Below are positions 43,543-52,206 of a DNA stretch of 64,000 nucleotides, in pieces (positions within the stretch are counted from its first letter, which is position 1; every line of letters begins with the position of its first letter). The stretch comes from Thermoanaerobacter sp. (lineage in GTDB: Bacteria; Bacillota; Thermoanaerobacteria; Thermoanaerobacterales; Thermoanaerobacteraceae). The translations under genes were made by a program, and so were the position numbers. A model generated the notes under the pieces. The model saw only the letters and a list, made by a program, of their open reading frames with translations. It was not told the origin of the DNA and ran no database searches. The stretch spans positions 1 to 64,000 of the forward strand of contig JADBKJ010000024.1 of NCBI GenBank assembly GCA_014896455.1, given 5' to 3'.

Positions 43543-45617
43543 ATAACAAATTCCTTTCTGTCCTTAAACTCTTTTTTCTTCCCTTCATTCCAATTCTTTA
43601 CTGGCCTATAATATCCAACTACGCGGCTATAAACCTCACATTCTTTCCCACAGTAAGGACATTCAAAATGTTCACCCGAAATATACCCATGGTCTTCACA
43701 GATTGAAAAAGTTGGAGTTATAGTGTAATAAGGAATTTTATAATTATAAGCTATTTTTTTGACTAGAGCTTTGCAGGTAGTAATATCGTTTATACTCTCT
43801 CCAATAAATCCGTGAAATACTGTACCTCCTGTGTATTTTGTTTGTAACTCTTCTTGTAAGTCTAAAGCAGTAAATATATCTTCCGTGAAGTCTACAGGAA
43901 GCTGTGTTGAATTAGTATAGTAAGGCACATCGCTACCTGCAGTTATTATATCGGGGAATAATTCTTTATCTTTTTTAGCCAATCTATAGGAAGCTCCTTC
44001 TGCAGGGGAGGCTTCTAAATTATACATGAAATTAGATTCTAATTGATATTGTTCTAATTTATGCCTCATAAAATCTAATACTTCAAGTGCAAATTTCCTT
44101 CCCTCTTCACTGGCTATGCTTACCCCCATGAAATTTAATAGTGCTTCATTCATTCCAATAAGTCCTATCGTGTTAAAATGATTTTGCCAGTAAAATCCAA
44201 ATCTCTTTTTTATATCTCTTAAGTAAAATTTTGAATAAGGATACAATCCCATTTCAGTCATTTTCTCTAAAACTTCTCTTTTTATTTCAAGGCTTGTTTT
44301 TGCAATATCCATAAGCCTTTCTAACCTTTGGAAAAACTCTTCTTTTGATTTGGATAAATATCCAATTCTCGGAATATTTATAGTTACAACTCCTATTGAA
44401 CCTGTAAGAGGATTCGCACCAAAAAGCCCTCCTCCACGCTTTCTTAATTCTCTGTTGTCCAACCTTAGCCGACAGCACATACTGCGCACATCATTTGGAT
44501 CTAAATCACTATTTACAAAATTGCTAAAATAGGGTAAACCATACTTTGCGGTCATTTCCATTATTTTATTTATGACAGGACTATTCCAGTCAAAATTTTT
44601 AGTTATGTTATAAGTAGGTATTGGAAAAGTAAATATCCTCCCGCTGGCATCTCCTTCCATCATAACTTCTGCAAATGCTATATTTAACATGTCCATTTCT
44701 TTTTGAAATTCTTTATATGTTTTATCCATCAACTGGCCACCAATTATAACAGGTTCATCTGCCATAATCTCCGGTACCACAAGGTCCATAGTTATGTTTG
44801 TAAAAGGAGTTTGAAATCCCACTCTAGTTGGAACATTTATGTTAAATATAAACTCCTGTAAAGCTTGCTTAACCTCTTTGTAAGAAAGATTATCGTAATA
44901 TATAAAAGGTGCCAAATAGGTATCAAAATTAGAAAAAGCTTGTGCACCGGCTGCTTCCCCTTGAAGTGTATAGAAAAAATTTACAATCTGCCCAAGTGCG
45001 GACCTAAAGTGCTTTGGAGGTTTGCTTTGAACTTTCCCCTCTACCCCTGTAAATCCAGAAAGCAGTAAATCCCTTAAATCCCATCCACAACAATACACAG
45101 ATAAAAGGCCTAAATCATGAATGTGCAAATCTCCATTTACATGAGCATCTCTAACTTCTGGAGGATATATTTTGTTTAACCAGTAATGAGCTGTTATCGT
45201 ACTGGAGATATGATTATTTAAACCTTGAAGTGAATAACTCATATTGCTATTTTCATTTACTCTCCAATCTTGTTTCCCTATGTATTCATCCACCATTTTT
45301 TCAATGTCCATAAACATTTTTTTAAATTCTCTTATCTCTTGATGCTGTTTTCTGTACAAAATATAGGCTTTTGCTGCTTTAGCATGACCGTGCTTTATTA
45401 AGTATTGCTCTACAATATCTTGAATCTGCTCTACACTGGCTATTCCTTCTAAATTATCTTCTACGTACTCTGTCACTTCATCTGCTATTTCAAGGGCATC
45501 TTTGTATTCCCCTTCTCCTACTGCCTTAAAAGCTTTGTATATAGCATTTACAATCTTTATCTTATCAAACTCAACTTCCCTTCCATCTCTTTTTATAACC
45601 TTCATAGCAATTTTCAT
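43539..45617 (-). CDS. nrdD: Anaerobic ribonucleoside-triphosphate reductase
   Basis: This class III reductase makes deoxynucleotides without oxygen. The 692-residue protein starts with an ATP-cone regulatory domain (VIKRDGREVEFDKIKIVNAIYKAF). Its C terminus has a zinc site HFECPYCGKECE and the glycyl-radical loop SRVVGYYRPV. GGAGG lies 9 bases before the ATG at 45617. An adenosylcobalamin-type riboswitch in the leader suggests that it is turned off when B12 is plentiful, which implies a B12-dependent NrdJ elsewhere in the genome. Confidence 0.97.
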   Translation of the reverse strand: MKIAMKVIKRDGREVEFDKIKIVNAIYKAFKAVGEGEYKDALEIADEVTEYVEDNLEGIASVEQIQDIVEQYLIKHGHAKAAKAYILYRKQHQEIREFKKMFMDIEKMVDEYIGKQDWRVNENSNMSYSLQGLNNHISSTITAHYWLNKIYPPEVRDAHVNGDLHIHDLGLLSVYCCGWDLRDLLLSGFTGVEGKVQSKPPKHFRSALGQIVNFFYTLQGEAAGAQAFSNFDTYLAPFIYYDNLSYKEVKQALQEFIFNINVPTRVGFQTPFTNITMDLVVPEIMADEPVIIGGQLMDKTYKEFQKEMDMLNIAFAEVMMEGDASGRIFTFPIPTYNITKNFDWNSPVINKIMEMTAKYGLPYFSNFVNSDLDPNDVRSMCCRLRLDNRELRKRGGGLFGANPLTGSIGVVTINIPRIGYLSKSKEEFFQRLERLMDIAKTSLEIKREVLEKMTEMGLYPYSKFYLRDIKKRFGFYWQNHFNTIGLIGMNEALLNFMGVSIASEEGRKFALEVLDFMRHKLEQYQLESNFMYNLEASPAEGASYRLAKKDKELFPDIITAGSDVPYYTNSTQLPVDFTEDIFTALDLQEELQTKYTGGTVFHGFIGESINDITTCKALVKKIAYNYKIPYYTITPTFSICEDHGYISGEHFECPYCGKECEVYSRVVGYYRPVKNWNEGKKKEFKDRKEFVI

Positions 45618-45657
45618 TATTTTAAACCTCCATTCTTTTGTAAAAATAATTAAACCC

Positions 45658-45718
45658 CTTAACTTCTACGGCAAGTTAAGAGGCATACAAAGTACCTCAC
45701 CTCCTCTATCGACCGTAG
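45658..45718 (-). promoter_or_regulatory. Expression platform of the nrdD riboswitch
   Basis: On the minus strand CTTAACTT pairs with AAGTTAAG (45658-45680) and is followed by GGGGTTTAATTATTTTT, a plausible terminator. CTACGG at 45713-45718 can instead pair with CCGTAG (45666-45671) in the loop of that hairpin, giving a competing structure. A strong AGGAGG and a tiny frame (MPLNLP) lie between. Confidence 0.6.
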
Positions 45719-45735
45719 AGCAAGTGTAATCTAAA

Positions 45736-45935
45736 TACAGGCAGGTCTCCTGACTTAGGTTCATCGCTCTTTACGCCTTCCCACCTTTCAAACATCGGGG
45801 ACGGTTCCTTTTGTTTGAACAGACAGTGGCATATTGTAAAGAGCTCACCATCACAGTGGCGGGACCGTGCAGGGTTCTCACCTGCTTCCCTTTTAACCCA
45901 ATTTCCCTTTGAAATTGGGCACCTGTATCTGTGTA
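45736..45935 (-). ncRNA. Cobalamin (B12) riboswitch
   Basis: Read on the minus strand, the conserved blocks occur in order: ACAGGTGCC, GGGAAGCAGGTGAGAACCCT, CCCGCCACTGTGA, GCCACTG, GGTGGGAAGGC, GAACC, and the closing GTCAGGAGACCTGCCTG. These are the hallmarks of the AdoCbl riboswitch. It lies in the nrdD leader. A 33-bp REP-like palindrome occupies the loop of a peripheral stem, between GCCACTG and GGGAAGGC. Confidence 0.93.
45787..45819 (+). repeat. REP-like 33-bp palindrome inside the riboswitch
   Basis: TTCAAACA and TGTTTGAA form the arms around a core GGGGACGGTTCCT. The unit has the same length and core as those at 46687 and 46722. Confidence 0.85.
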
Positions 45936-45988
45936 TATTCTATTTTACACAAAATCTAGTATATTATTTATTAATATCATCAACATAT

Positions 45989-46017
45989 AGTATACCACTG
46001 CTTTTTTGCATTGTCAA
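45989..46017 (-). promoter_or_regulatory. nrdD-nrdG promoter
   Basis: TTGACA and TATACT are separated by 17 bp on the minus strand, just upstream of the riboswitch. Confidence 0.8.
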
Positions 46018-46056
46018 TATAAAAAATAAAATAATCCATTATTTTTGTCTATTTTA

Positions 46057-46205
46057 CAGACTATAGACAAACTTTCAAAAATAGGATATTTTGCAATCGG
46101 TGCGACTTGTGACAAAGTGGCCCGGCACTCAAGTAAGAAAGTTTATAAAGCAAAATAGAAAAACAAGCATACTTACTTGAGTGCCGGGAAACTTAGCAAG
46201 ACCGA
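46057..46205 (-). repeat. Foldback (MITE-like) element, truncated copy 4
   Basis: The first half of the element (CAGACTATAGACAAACTTTC onward, matching the copy at 38148) is present but ends after AAACTTAGCAAGACCGA. A 68-bp palindromic insert interrupts it at 46121. The opposite arm is gone, so this copy is decayed. Confidence 0.85.
46121..46188. repeat. 68-bp palindromic insertion in the repeat
   Basis: Perfect 17-base inverted repeats (CCCGGCACTCAAGTAAG and its complement) enclose a 34-base AT-rich centre. Compared with the intact element, it replaces about 5 bases (CAACA). It has no coding capacity and looks like a second, very small mobile unit. Confidence 0.8.
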
Positions 46206-46231
46206 ATATTTTAACTGTATTGAAGGGTATA

Positions 46232-46648
46232 TTACAATGTATCCTTTGGACCTTTTATGCTGTCAAGCTCATAAACATAAGGCTTTATATCCAGTATAGG
46301 ACTTCCATTTAAGGCATCCACACCTTTTACATAAAGTTTATTTCCTTCAATTTTCACAAGGTCTGCTACACAAAAAGCTATAGGATTAGGCCTATTAGGT
46401 GAACGGGTAGCAAAAACACCTTTTATCTCCGGTCCCCACGGAGTGACAGTTTTTATCACGTCTCTTTTCCCTAAATGGCACCAATAAAGAACTATTATGT
46501 GCTTTTTCTTCTCTATATCTTGGAGCCCTTCTTGAAACTCAGAATATATTTCCAACACTGCTTCCTTATCGCTCACCCTTCCTTGATGAGGCGCTTCCCC
46601 TTTCCTTTTATAAGGGCTGTGTATAACACCTATAGGTATTAGTTCCAC
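46232..46648 (-). CDS. trmO: tRNA methyltransferase TrmO (TsaA/YaeB family)
   Basis: TrmO methylates the N6 of t6A37 in certain tRNAs using SAM. The protein of about 138 residues has the family motifs IGVIHSPYKRKGEAPHQG, VTPWGPEIKGVFATRSPNRPNPI and GVDALNGSPILDIKPY. The start is uncertain: a GTG at 46648 has an AAGGAAG site at usable spacing, while a GTG at 46660 sits on top of it. In this position, after a FecBCD-type importer, relatives are often found near metal or molybdate transport genes, so a different role is possible. Confidence 0.82.
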   Translation of the reverse strand: MELIPIGVIHSPYKRKGEAPHQGRVSDKEAVLEIYSEFQEGLQDIEKKKHIIVLYWCHLGKRDVIKTVTPWGPEIKGVFATRSPNRPNPIAFCVADLVKIEGNKLYVKGVDALNGSPILDIKPYVYELDSIKGPKDTL

Positions 46649-46686
46649 AGCAATTCTCACTTCCTTTCCGTTAAAGTAGAATAAAA

Positions 46687-46719
46687 TTCAGACGGGAGGG
46701 ACGGTTCCTCCTGTCTGAA
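46687..46719 (+). repeat. REP-like 33-bp palindrome
   Basis: TTCAGAC and GTCTGAA arms surround GGGAGGGACGGTTCCTCC. It forms an inverted pair with the unit 2 bp away. Confidence 0.88.
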
Positions 46720-46721
46720 AA

Positions 46722-46754
46722 CTCAGACGGAAGGAACCGTCCCCTTTGTCTGAG
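46722..46754 (-). repeat. REP-like 33-bp palindrome, inverted partner
   Basis: CTCAGAC and GTCTGAG arms surround AAGGAACCGTCCCC, the same core on the other strand. The pair lies between the ABC ATPase gene and trmO and could act as a transcription terminator. Confidence 0.88.
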
Positions 46755-46757
46755 CTG

Positions 46758-47510
46758 TTAAAGTGGAATGACAACGGGTACTCCTCGGCAGGTTTCTACT
46801 GCAACAGGAATCCCATATACAGCCTCTATATTTTCCTCAGTCATGACTTCCATTCCACCATAGGCAAAAATGGTATTGTCTTTTAAAAGCAAAAATTTAT
46901 CTGAAAACCTAAGTGCCAAATTCAAATCGTGAATTATTACAATTGCGGCGATATTCTGCTCTTTTACAGTATCTTTTATAATTTTTAAAACCTCAATCTG
47001 ATTTTTTAAATCCAAGTTATTCGTAGGCTCATCTAATAGCATAACAACTGGTTGCTGCGCCAAAGCCCGCGCTATAACCACTTTTTGCAGTTCTCCACCG
47101 CTTAACTCATTTAAGTATCTTAAGGCAAGTTTTTCTAAATCAAACTTTTTTAAAACCTCATTTACAATTTTTATGTCCTTTTCAGTAATATCCCACTTTA
47201 TATAGGGCTTTCTCCCCAAAAGCACAGCATCAAATACTGTAAACCGGCCATTCTCATTTCTTTGAGCGACATACCCAATTTTCTTTGCAATTTCCACCCT
47301 ACTGAGCTTTGAAATCTCGTCTTTTTCAATGTATATAGTACCTTTGTGGGGTTTCAAAATCCTGTTTATGCATTTTAAAAGAGTAGACTTTCCAGCCCCA
47401 TTATTTCCTAAAATAGATAAAAATTCTCCTTTTTCAAGATGAAATTTCACATTTCTTAACACAGGAACGCTGGTGTAACTGAATTCTACACCATCTATGT
47501 TTAAAATCAC
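46758..47510 (-). CDS. FecE-type ABC transporter ATPase
   Basis: The 250-residue ATPase has Walker [10 protein letters not shown], the signature [17 protein letters not shown], Walker [15 protein letters not shown] and the switch His in [11 protein letters not shown]. It belongs to the iron-complex/cobalamin/molybdate importer class. Its start overlaps the permease stop by 4 bp. The substrate is unknown; see the binding protein at 48639. Confidence 0.93.
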   Translation of the reverse strand: MILNIDGVEFSYTSVPVLRNVKFHLEKGEFLSILGNNGAGKSTLLKCINRILKPHKGTIYIEKDEISKLSRVEIAKKIGYVAQRNENGRFTVFDAVLLGRKPYIKWDITEKDIKIVNEVLKKFDLEKLALRYLNELSGGELQKVVIARALAQQPVVMLLDEPTNNLDLKNQIEVLKIIKDTVKEQNIAAIVIIHDLNLALRFSDKFLLLKDNTIFAYGGMEVMTEENIEAVYGIPVAVETCRGVPVVIPL

Positions 47511-48571
47511 CTTCTATACCCCCTAGAAAGCACATATAAGAAAACCGGGGCACCTAAAAAGGAAGTGATAGCTCCAACGGGGAGAACTATCGGAGAAATT
47601 ATTGTCCTGCCCAGAGTATCTGAAGCAAGAAGTATCAGTGCACCTATTGCAGAAGACGCAGGAATTAAAAACCTGTGGTCTCCTCCAATCAATCTTCTCA
47701 TAATGTGGGGCCCTACAAGCCCTACAAACCCTATTATGCCTACAAAAGATGTAATCACTGCAGCAACCAAAGAAGACATAAACATGCCATAAAGCCTTAT
47801 CTTCTCAACTTCTACGCCTAATCCCTTTGCCGTCTCCTCTCCGCTGTCTAAAGCATTATAATTCCATCGGTTTAACATAAAATATATAAGTGAAATCCCT
47901 ACCACAGCAGACATTATAGTTAAATCTCTCCAGGAAGTCCTTCCCAAATCACCAAAAGTCCAGAAAACTATTGAAGCCACTTTTACATCATCTGCAAAGT
48001 ACTGCAAAATCATCGTGATGGCAGAAAATAAAGAACCCAAGGCAACCCCTGCGAGCACCATCGCTTCAGGTGTAACTCTAAAATTTTTCGCCAGAATAAG
48101 CACAACTACAGTAGAACCCATAGACCCCAAAAAAGCAAAGATGACCACAAGATAGGGATTGTTTATTATTACAGAATCAGGATTTGTAGTGCTTCCTGCT
48201 CCAAATAAGATAATGGCAACTGCCGCTCCAAAAGCTGCACCCTGTGATATGCCTAAAGTAAAAGGGGACGCCAAGGGATTTCTCAATATGCTTTGCGTAA
48301 CACACCCAGCTACAGAAAGCCCTACTCCTGCCACCATAGCCGATAAAATTCTCGGCATCCTTATATTCCACACAATTATCCTGAATCTTTCTTCCCCTTG
48401 TCCTACCAAAGTTTTTACTACATCCTTCACGCTAAGTCCTGCAGAACCAGCATTTATGGCATACACAGCAAGGAGAAAAGTTGCTAATATAGTAAGAAGT
48501 ATTATCCATATTTTTCTCCTTATATAACGATTGTAACTTTCAGGTACCGCCTCTAATATCAACTCCCTCAA
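47507..48571 (-). CDS. FecCD-type ABC transporter permease
   Basis: This 354-residue protein has about ten membrane segments and the FecCD motifs [20 protein letters not shown]-like ([20 protein letters not shown]), [19 protein letters not shown] and [20 protein letters not shown], which contacts the ATPase. The start is probably TTG at 48571 behind GGGGGAGAAAG. It lies between the binding-protein and ATPase genes in one operon. Confidence 0.93.
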   Translation of the reverse strand: MRELILEAVPESYNRYIRRKIWIILLTILATFLLAVYAINAGSAGLSVKDVVKTLVGQGEERFRIIVWNIRMPRILSAMVAGVGLSVAGCVTQSILRNPLASPFTLGISQGAAFGAAVAIILFGAGSTTNPDSVIINNPYLVVIFAFLGSMGSTVVVLILAKNFRVTPEAMVLAGVALGSLFSAITMILQYFADDVKVASIVFWTFGDLGRTSWRDLTIMSAVVGISLIYFMLNRWNYNALDSGEETAKGLGVEVEKIRLYGMFMSSLVAAVITSFVGIIGFVGLVGPHIMRRLIGGDHRFLIPASSAIGALILLASDTLGRTIISPIVLPVGAITSFLGAPVFLYVLSRGYRR

Positions 48572-48638
48572 GACTTTCTCCCCCTCGTCCTTTATAATTC
48601 CCCCACAAAAAGTGGGGGAATTTATCTTTGATTATCCC

Positions 48639-49778
48639 TTAAAATTTAATTTTTTCAAAACCGCCATAGACCTCTTTCATCTTATCGTAGAGGACCTTAC
48701 CCTTTTCACCAAAAAACTTCGCATATATTTCTTTCGCTTTCTCTACATGGTCTACATCATTGAATTTTTCAGGGTATATAACTTTGCCTACCCAGTATGA
48801 ATCAACTAAAGCCGTGTCAACATTTGTGCTGTACTGGTTATATGGGAGTATCCCATACACATTGCCATTTTTAACTGCCTTTAAATTATTATAAAAATCG
48901 GGATTTTTCTGATAATCTTGCTTGACCAAATCAAGATTCCCCTCATCAATGAAGATTATATCTGGATTCCAAGCCAATAACTTCTCTTTTTCTATCATTA
49001 CACTACCTTTTTGCCCTAAAGTATCAGCCACATTTTTAGCATTAACCGCCATAAAAGGAGGATAATTTCCTTGAGTGCTTTCTATGCCGTGACCGCCTTT
49101 AAATCCCAACGCCCCTACATAAACTGTCGGTTTTTTATCATCGGGAATATCTTTAGTCCTCTCCTCTAAATCCTCCTGAATCCCTTTTATATACTCCACC
49201 AGTTCTTTTGTTCTATCCTCTTTCCCCAACACTTTTCCTATAATCTCTAAAGAAGTGTATACATCTTCTTCAAAAGTCCCCAATTTACCGTAGCTCAAAA
49301 CAACTACAGGGATTCCTGTTTTTGACTGCAGGTCATCAGCTTTTGACTTGTCAAGCAAAGATATGGCAAAAATCACATCCGGATTTACTTGCACCAGCTT
49401 TTCGGCGTCCGGTGTAGAATCAGGGCCTCCCTGCCCAATGGTAGGAAGCTTCGCAAACTCTTCCTGGAAAAACATGTTGTAGGTTCTGCCATTAGTCAAT
49501 TTTTTGTCTATGTTTTCAACCCCTACAATTCTGTCAATACCATCAACATAAGTCACAAGCCTTAAAGCCCCAGGACCAATAGCAACTACTTTATGTACTG
49601 GACCTTTTACTTCCACCTGCCTTCCTACCAAATCTGTAACCGTTATAGTTTGAACTGTCTCTTTGGAAGTTTCAGAGATTTGCGCCTGATTATGCGATTT
49701 ACTACAGGCTGTTAAAGACATAACAATTATTAACAGTATAGCTAGCACAACGTTTAACCTCTTAAAACCTTTTAACAT
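48639..49778 (-). CDS. FecB-type substrate-binding lipoprotein
   Basis: The 379-residue protein has a lipoprotein signal (lipobox SLTAC near residue 25) and a two-lobed periplasmic-binding fold with TVTDLVGRQVEVKGPVHKVVAIGPGALRLVTYV. A central KGGHGIESTQGNYPPF segment probably lines the site. The ATG at 49778 behind GGAGG is used; the frame extends further but without a ribosome site. It precedes the permease and ATPase. Iron chelate, cobalamin, molybdate or tungstate are all possible ligands. It is probably regulated through the palindrome at 49814. Confidence 0.88.
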   Translation of the reverse strand: MLKGFKRLNVVLAILLIIVMSLTACSKSHNQAQISETSKETVQTITVTDLVGRQVEVKGPVHKVVAIGPGALRLVTYVDGIDRIVGVENIDKKLTNGRTYNMFFQEEFAKLPTIGQGGPDSTPDAEKLVQVNPDVIFAISLLDKSKADDLQSKTGIPVVVLSYGKLGTFEEDVYTSLEIIGKVLGKEDRTKELVEYIKGIQEDLEERTKDIPDDKKPTVYVGALGFKGGHGIESTQGNYPPFMAVNAKNVADTLGQKGSVMIEKEKLLAWNPDIIFIDEGNLDLVKQDYQKNPDFYNNLKAVKNGNVYGILPYNQYSTNVDTALVDSYWVGKVIYPEKFNDVDHVEKAKEIYAKFFGEKGKVLYDKMKEVYGGFEKIKF

Positions 49779-49813
49779 TTCCTTACCTCCACTAAAATTT
49801 TCTAATTGCACTT

Positions 49814-49826
49814 GTACACTGTATAC
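49814..49826. promoter_or_regulatory. Palindromic operator before the importer
   Basis: GTACACTGTATAC is palindromic (GTAYACWGTRTAC) and lies in the leader of the binding-protein gene, next to a CTAG-N7-CTAG repeat. A TATAAT box lies about 35 bp further upstream. The regulator is not identifiable. Confidence 0.45.
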
Positions 49827-49905
49827 TCTAGTTTTAATCTAGTGCTACTTTTATAAAAATTATAACACAAAATATAAAAAACAATAAGGTCTCAAAAAAA
49901 ATTTT

Positions 49906-50130
49906 TCATCCTTCTATAGAGTAAAATCCCCTTACTAAAACACCATTTTGTTCTAAAAGCTTCCGTATTACCTCTTCATCTTTCTTATCATACATTATCG
50001 ATATTCCACAGCTTAAATCAATAGACCTTGGCGTTGGTACTACTTTATACCATAAATTCTTTTTCTTCAAAATATCCTCTGCTTTCATGACATAATTCAC
50101 ACTTGGAAAAGCTATATAATTGCCCTTCAT
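49906..50130 (-). CDS. DUF3343 protein, selenium-cluster associated
   Basis: The 74-residue protein has the DUF3343 pattern: YIAFPSVNYVMKAEDILKKK, then VPTPRSIDLSCGISIMYDK with one conserved cysteine. Members usually lie close to yedF, selenium or sulfur-transfer genes. Here the gene is next to tRNA-Sec and selB, which supports a role in selenium or persulfide handling, but the reaction is unknown. Confidence 0.82.
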   Translation of the reverse strand: MKGNYIAFPSVNYVMKAEDILKKKNLWYKVVPTPRSIDLSCGISIMYDKKDEEVIRKLLEQNGVLVRGFYSIEG

Positions 50131-50149
50131 ATTTCCCCTCCTAAAATTT

Positions 50150-50179
50150 TTGTTGAAAAGCTTTAAAAAATGTTATAAA
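50150..50179 (+). promoter_or_regulatory. Promoter of tRNA-Sec
   Basis: TTGTTG and TATAAA are separated by 18 bp, ending 10 bp before the mature tRNA. The -35 match is weak. Confidence 0.5.
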
Positions 50180-50189
50180 ATAAACTATT

Positions 50190-50284
50190 GGGAGTAGATA
50201 GGCGCTGGTGTGCCTCCTAGACTTCAAATCTACGGTCTCGCTATTTACGCGAGAGGTGGGTTCGATTCCCACATACTCCCGCCA
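50190..50284 (+). tRNA. selC: Selenocysteine tRNA (anticodon UCA)
   Basis: This 95-base gene folds as an unusually long tRNA with acceptor strands GGGAGTA and TACTCCC, anticodon TCA in GACTTCAAATC, a long variable arm (GGTCTCGC...GCGAGAG) and the T loop GGTTCGATTCC. It ends GCCA, so CCA is encoded. It decodes the UGA codons in grdA, grdB and selD. It points against selB and meets it at a shared hairpin. Confidence 0.97.
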
Positions 50285-50296
50285 TCAATTGATAAT

Positions 50297-50321
50297 AAGC
50301 CCATGGTGTTCCCATGGGCTT
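50297..50321. terminator. Bidirectional terminator between tRNA-Sec and selB
   Basis: AAGCCCATGG pairs with CCATGGGCTT across a 5-base loop. On the plus strand AATTCTTTATTT follows. It overlaps the selB stop region and should serve both converging transcripts. Confidence 0.75.
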
Positions 50322-52206
50322 AATTCTTTATTTCCCTTGCTAGAACTCTTACATCTCCTATTCTTTTAGTCAGTTTAATAAAATCAAAGTACTCCAAAAT
50401 TGCCATAGCATATTTTCTGCTGGTATTTAACAGATCCCTATAAACTGCCAAAGTGATTTCCTTATTTTCCTTAAGATAATTTATCAGCACATTTTGGGCT
50501 TCTTCATAATTATCTTTTGAAAGAAAAATCTCCTCATCAAGTTTTACTAACTCTCCTATACTTACCAAATATTCTACCATAGGAATTATTTCGGGATACC
50601 CTTCTAACTCGGAAAGTTTCGGAGGTTCAAATTTTGAGTCTCTATAAATTTTTATTATCCTTTCTTTTAACTTTTCTTGCTCTTCATTAAGTACGACTTT
50701 AAAGTCTTTTAAAGCTACTAGCTGATTTTTTATCTTTATTATTTCTTCCTTTTCCATTAATTCAAAGATAAAATCGCAGAGCTTAGATTTAATATCTCCA
50801 AACAGCTTGTTCCTAAGCTCTTCTTTTGAAATACCTTCTTTTAAAGGGTTTTTTCTGTGAAAATCCTCGAGGATTTCTTTTGTTCTCAAACACATCTCTT
50901 CATACTTTTCCAGGTGATAAAAATAATCTTTTTCTTCCAATTTTAGTTTAATCAAATTTTTAAGAGAAAATTTACCTATATCAACCACATTTGCTTTTCT
51001 CTTAATTTCTTCTTCTGACAATGGCAATAACGATTCATAGACTAATTTCTCTATCACAAATTCATCCCCAAGTTTTTCAATGTTACTCAGCGTTTCAATG
51101 ACCTCTATATCAAATCTTTTGTGTTTTTCCGGATTCGGATCTAATACGATACCTCCTCCTATTGTAAGCATGGGGGAATAAGTTCTAATGACAAATTTAT
51201 CTTTTCTCAACACAGAGACACAATCCTCCAAGTAAATCTGCGCATAACAGCTTTCTCCACCATGTAGCTCATCCCTATCAAGCAACACTGCTCTTCCTAT
51301 TACTTCTGAAGCACCTGTATAAAATCTTATTCTTTCTCTATTTTTAAGAGTTTTTGCTTCTTTTAAAAGAGAGAGCTTCACATCTATCATAGTAGAAGGA
51401 ATAATGGCCTCAGGAGGAGCTATCACATCTCCTCTTTCTATCTCTTCTGCCTTGACATTTGCTAAATTTATTGCAGTTCTCTGCCCTGCAAAAGCACACT
51501 CAACATTTCTTTCATGCACCTGAAGGTTTCTCACTCTTGACTCGATAATCTTGGGATAGAGCATCACTTTATCTCCGACTTTTATCTTTCCAGATATCAA
51601 AGTACCGGTAACTACAGTCCCAAAGCCGGCAATAGAGAAAACTCTGTCTACAGGCAGGCGAAATATTCCTTCTGAACTTCTTGCCTTAATTTTTTTCGCT
51701 AATTCGTCCAGTGTATTTACCAAAATATCTAATCCTTCTCCTGTAACAGACGATAGATGAACTATTGGCGCATTTTCTAGAAAAGTACCTTTTAAATTCT
51801 CTCTTACATCTTCCTCTACTATTAAAAGCCAATCTTTTTCTACCAAATCACATTTTGTCAGCACAATTATGCCAGCCTTTATATCGAGAAAAGAGAGTAT
51901 ATCCACGTGTTCTTTAGTCTGTGGCATTACTCCCTCATCAGCAGCAATTACAAGCATGACTATATCTATGCCGTGAGCCCCTGCCAGCATGTTTTTTATA
52001 AACTTTTCATGGCCTGGCACATCAATTATCCCTGCTCTTATGCCAGAAGGCAAATCAAAATAAGCAAATCCCAAATCCGTGGTAATTCCCCTTAATTTTT
52101 CTTCTTTGAGCCTATCTGTATCCTTCCCTGTAAGAGCTTTTATCAAGGTCGTTTTACCGTGGTCAATATGTCCTGCTGTGCCAATTATAATATTTTTCAC
52201 TGGCAC
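50320..52206 (-). CDS. selB: Selenocysteine-specific elongation factor
   Basis: SelB brings Sec-tRNA to UGA codons marked by a SECIS hairpin. The 628-residue protein has the GTPase motifs [21 protein letters not shown] and TKCD, then translation-factor barrels, and several C-terminal winged-helix domains that bind the SECIS RNA. It starts with GTG and overlaps selA by 10 bp. It is the last gene of the long grd-sel transcript. Confidence 0.96.
   Translation of the reverse strand: MPVKNIIIGTAGHIDHGKTTLIKALTGKDTDRLKEEKLRGITTDLGFAYFDLPSGIRAGIIDVPGHEKFIKNMLAGAHGIDIVMLVIAADEGVMPQTKEHVDILSFLDIKAGIIVLTKCDLVEKDWLLIVEEDVRENLKGTFLENAPIVHLSSVTGEGLDILVNTLDELAKKIKARSSEGIFRLPVDRVFSIAGFGTVVTGTLISGKIKVGDKVMLYPKIIESRVRNLQVHERNVECAFAGQRTAINLANVKAEEIERGDVIAPPEAIIPSTMIDVKLSLLKEAKTLKNRERIRFYTGASEVIGRAVLLDRDELHGGESCYAQIYLEDCVSVLRKDKFVIRTYSPMLTIGGGIVLDPNPEKHKRFDIEVIETLSNIEKLGDEFVIEKLVYESLLPLSEEEIKRKANVVDIGKFSLKNLIKLKLEEKDYFYHLEKYEEMCLRTKEILEDFHRKNPLKEGISKEELRNKLFGDIKSKLCDFIFELMEKEEIIKIKNQLVALKDFKVVLNEEQEKLKERIIKIYRDSKFEPPKLSELEGYPEIIPMVEYLVSIGELVKLDEEIFLSKDNYEEAQNVLINYLKENKEITLAVYRDLLNTSRKYAMAILEYFDFIKLTKRIGDVRVLAREIKN

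Noticed and set aside
45700-45740. T-box leader before nrdD
   Set aside because: There is no T-box motif (TGGNACCGCG); the conserved blocks fit the cobalamin riboswitch.
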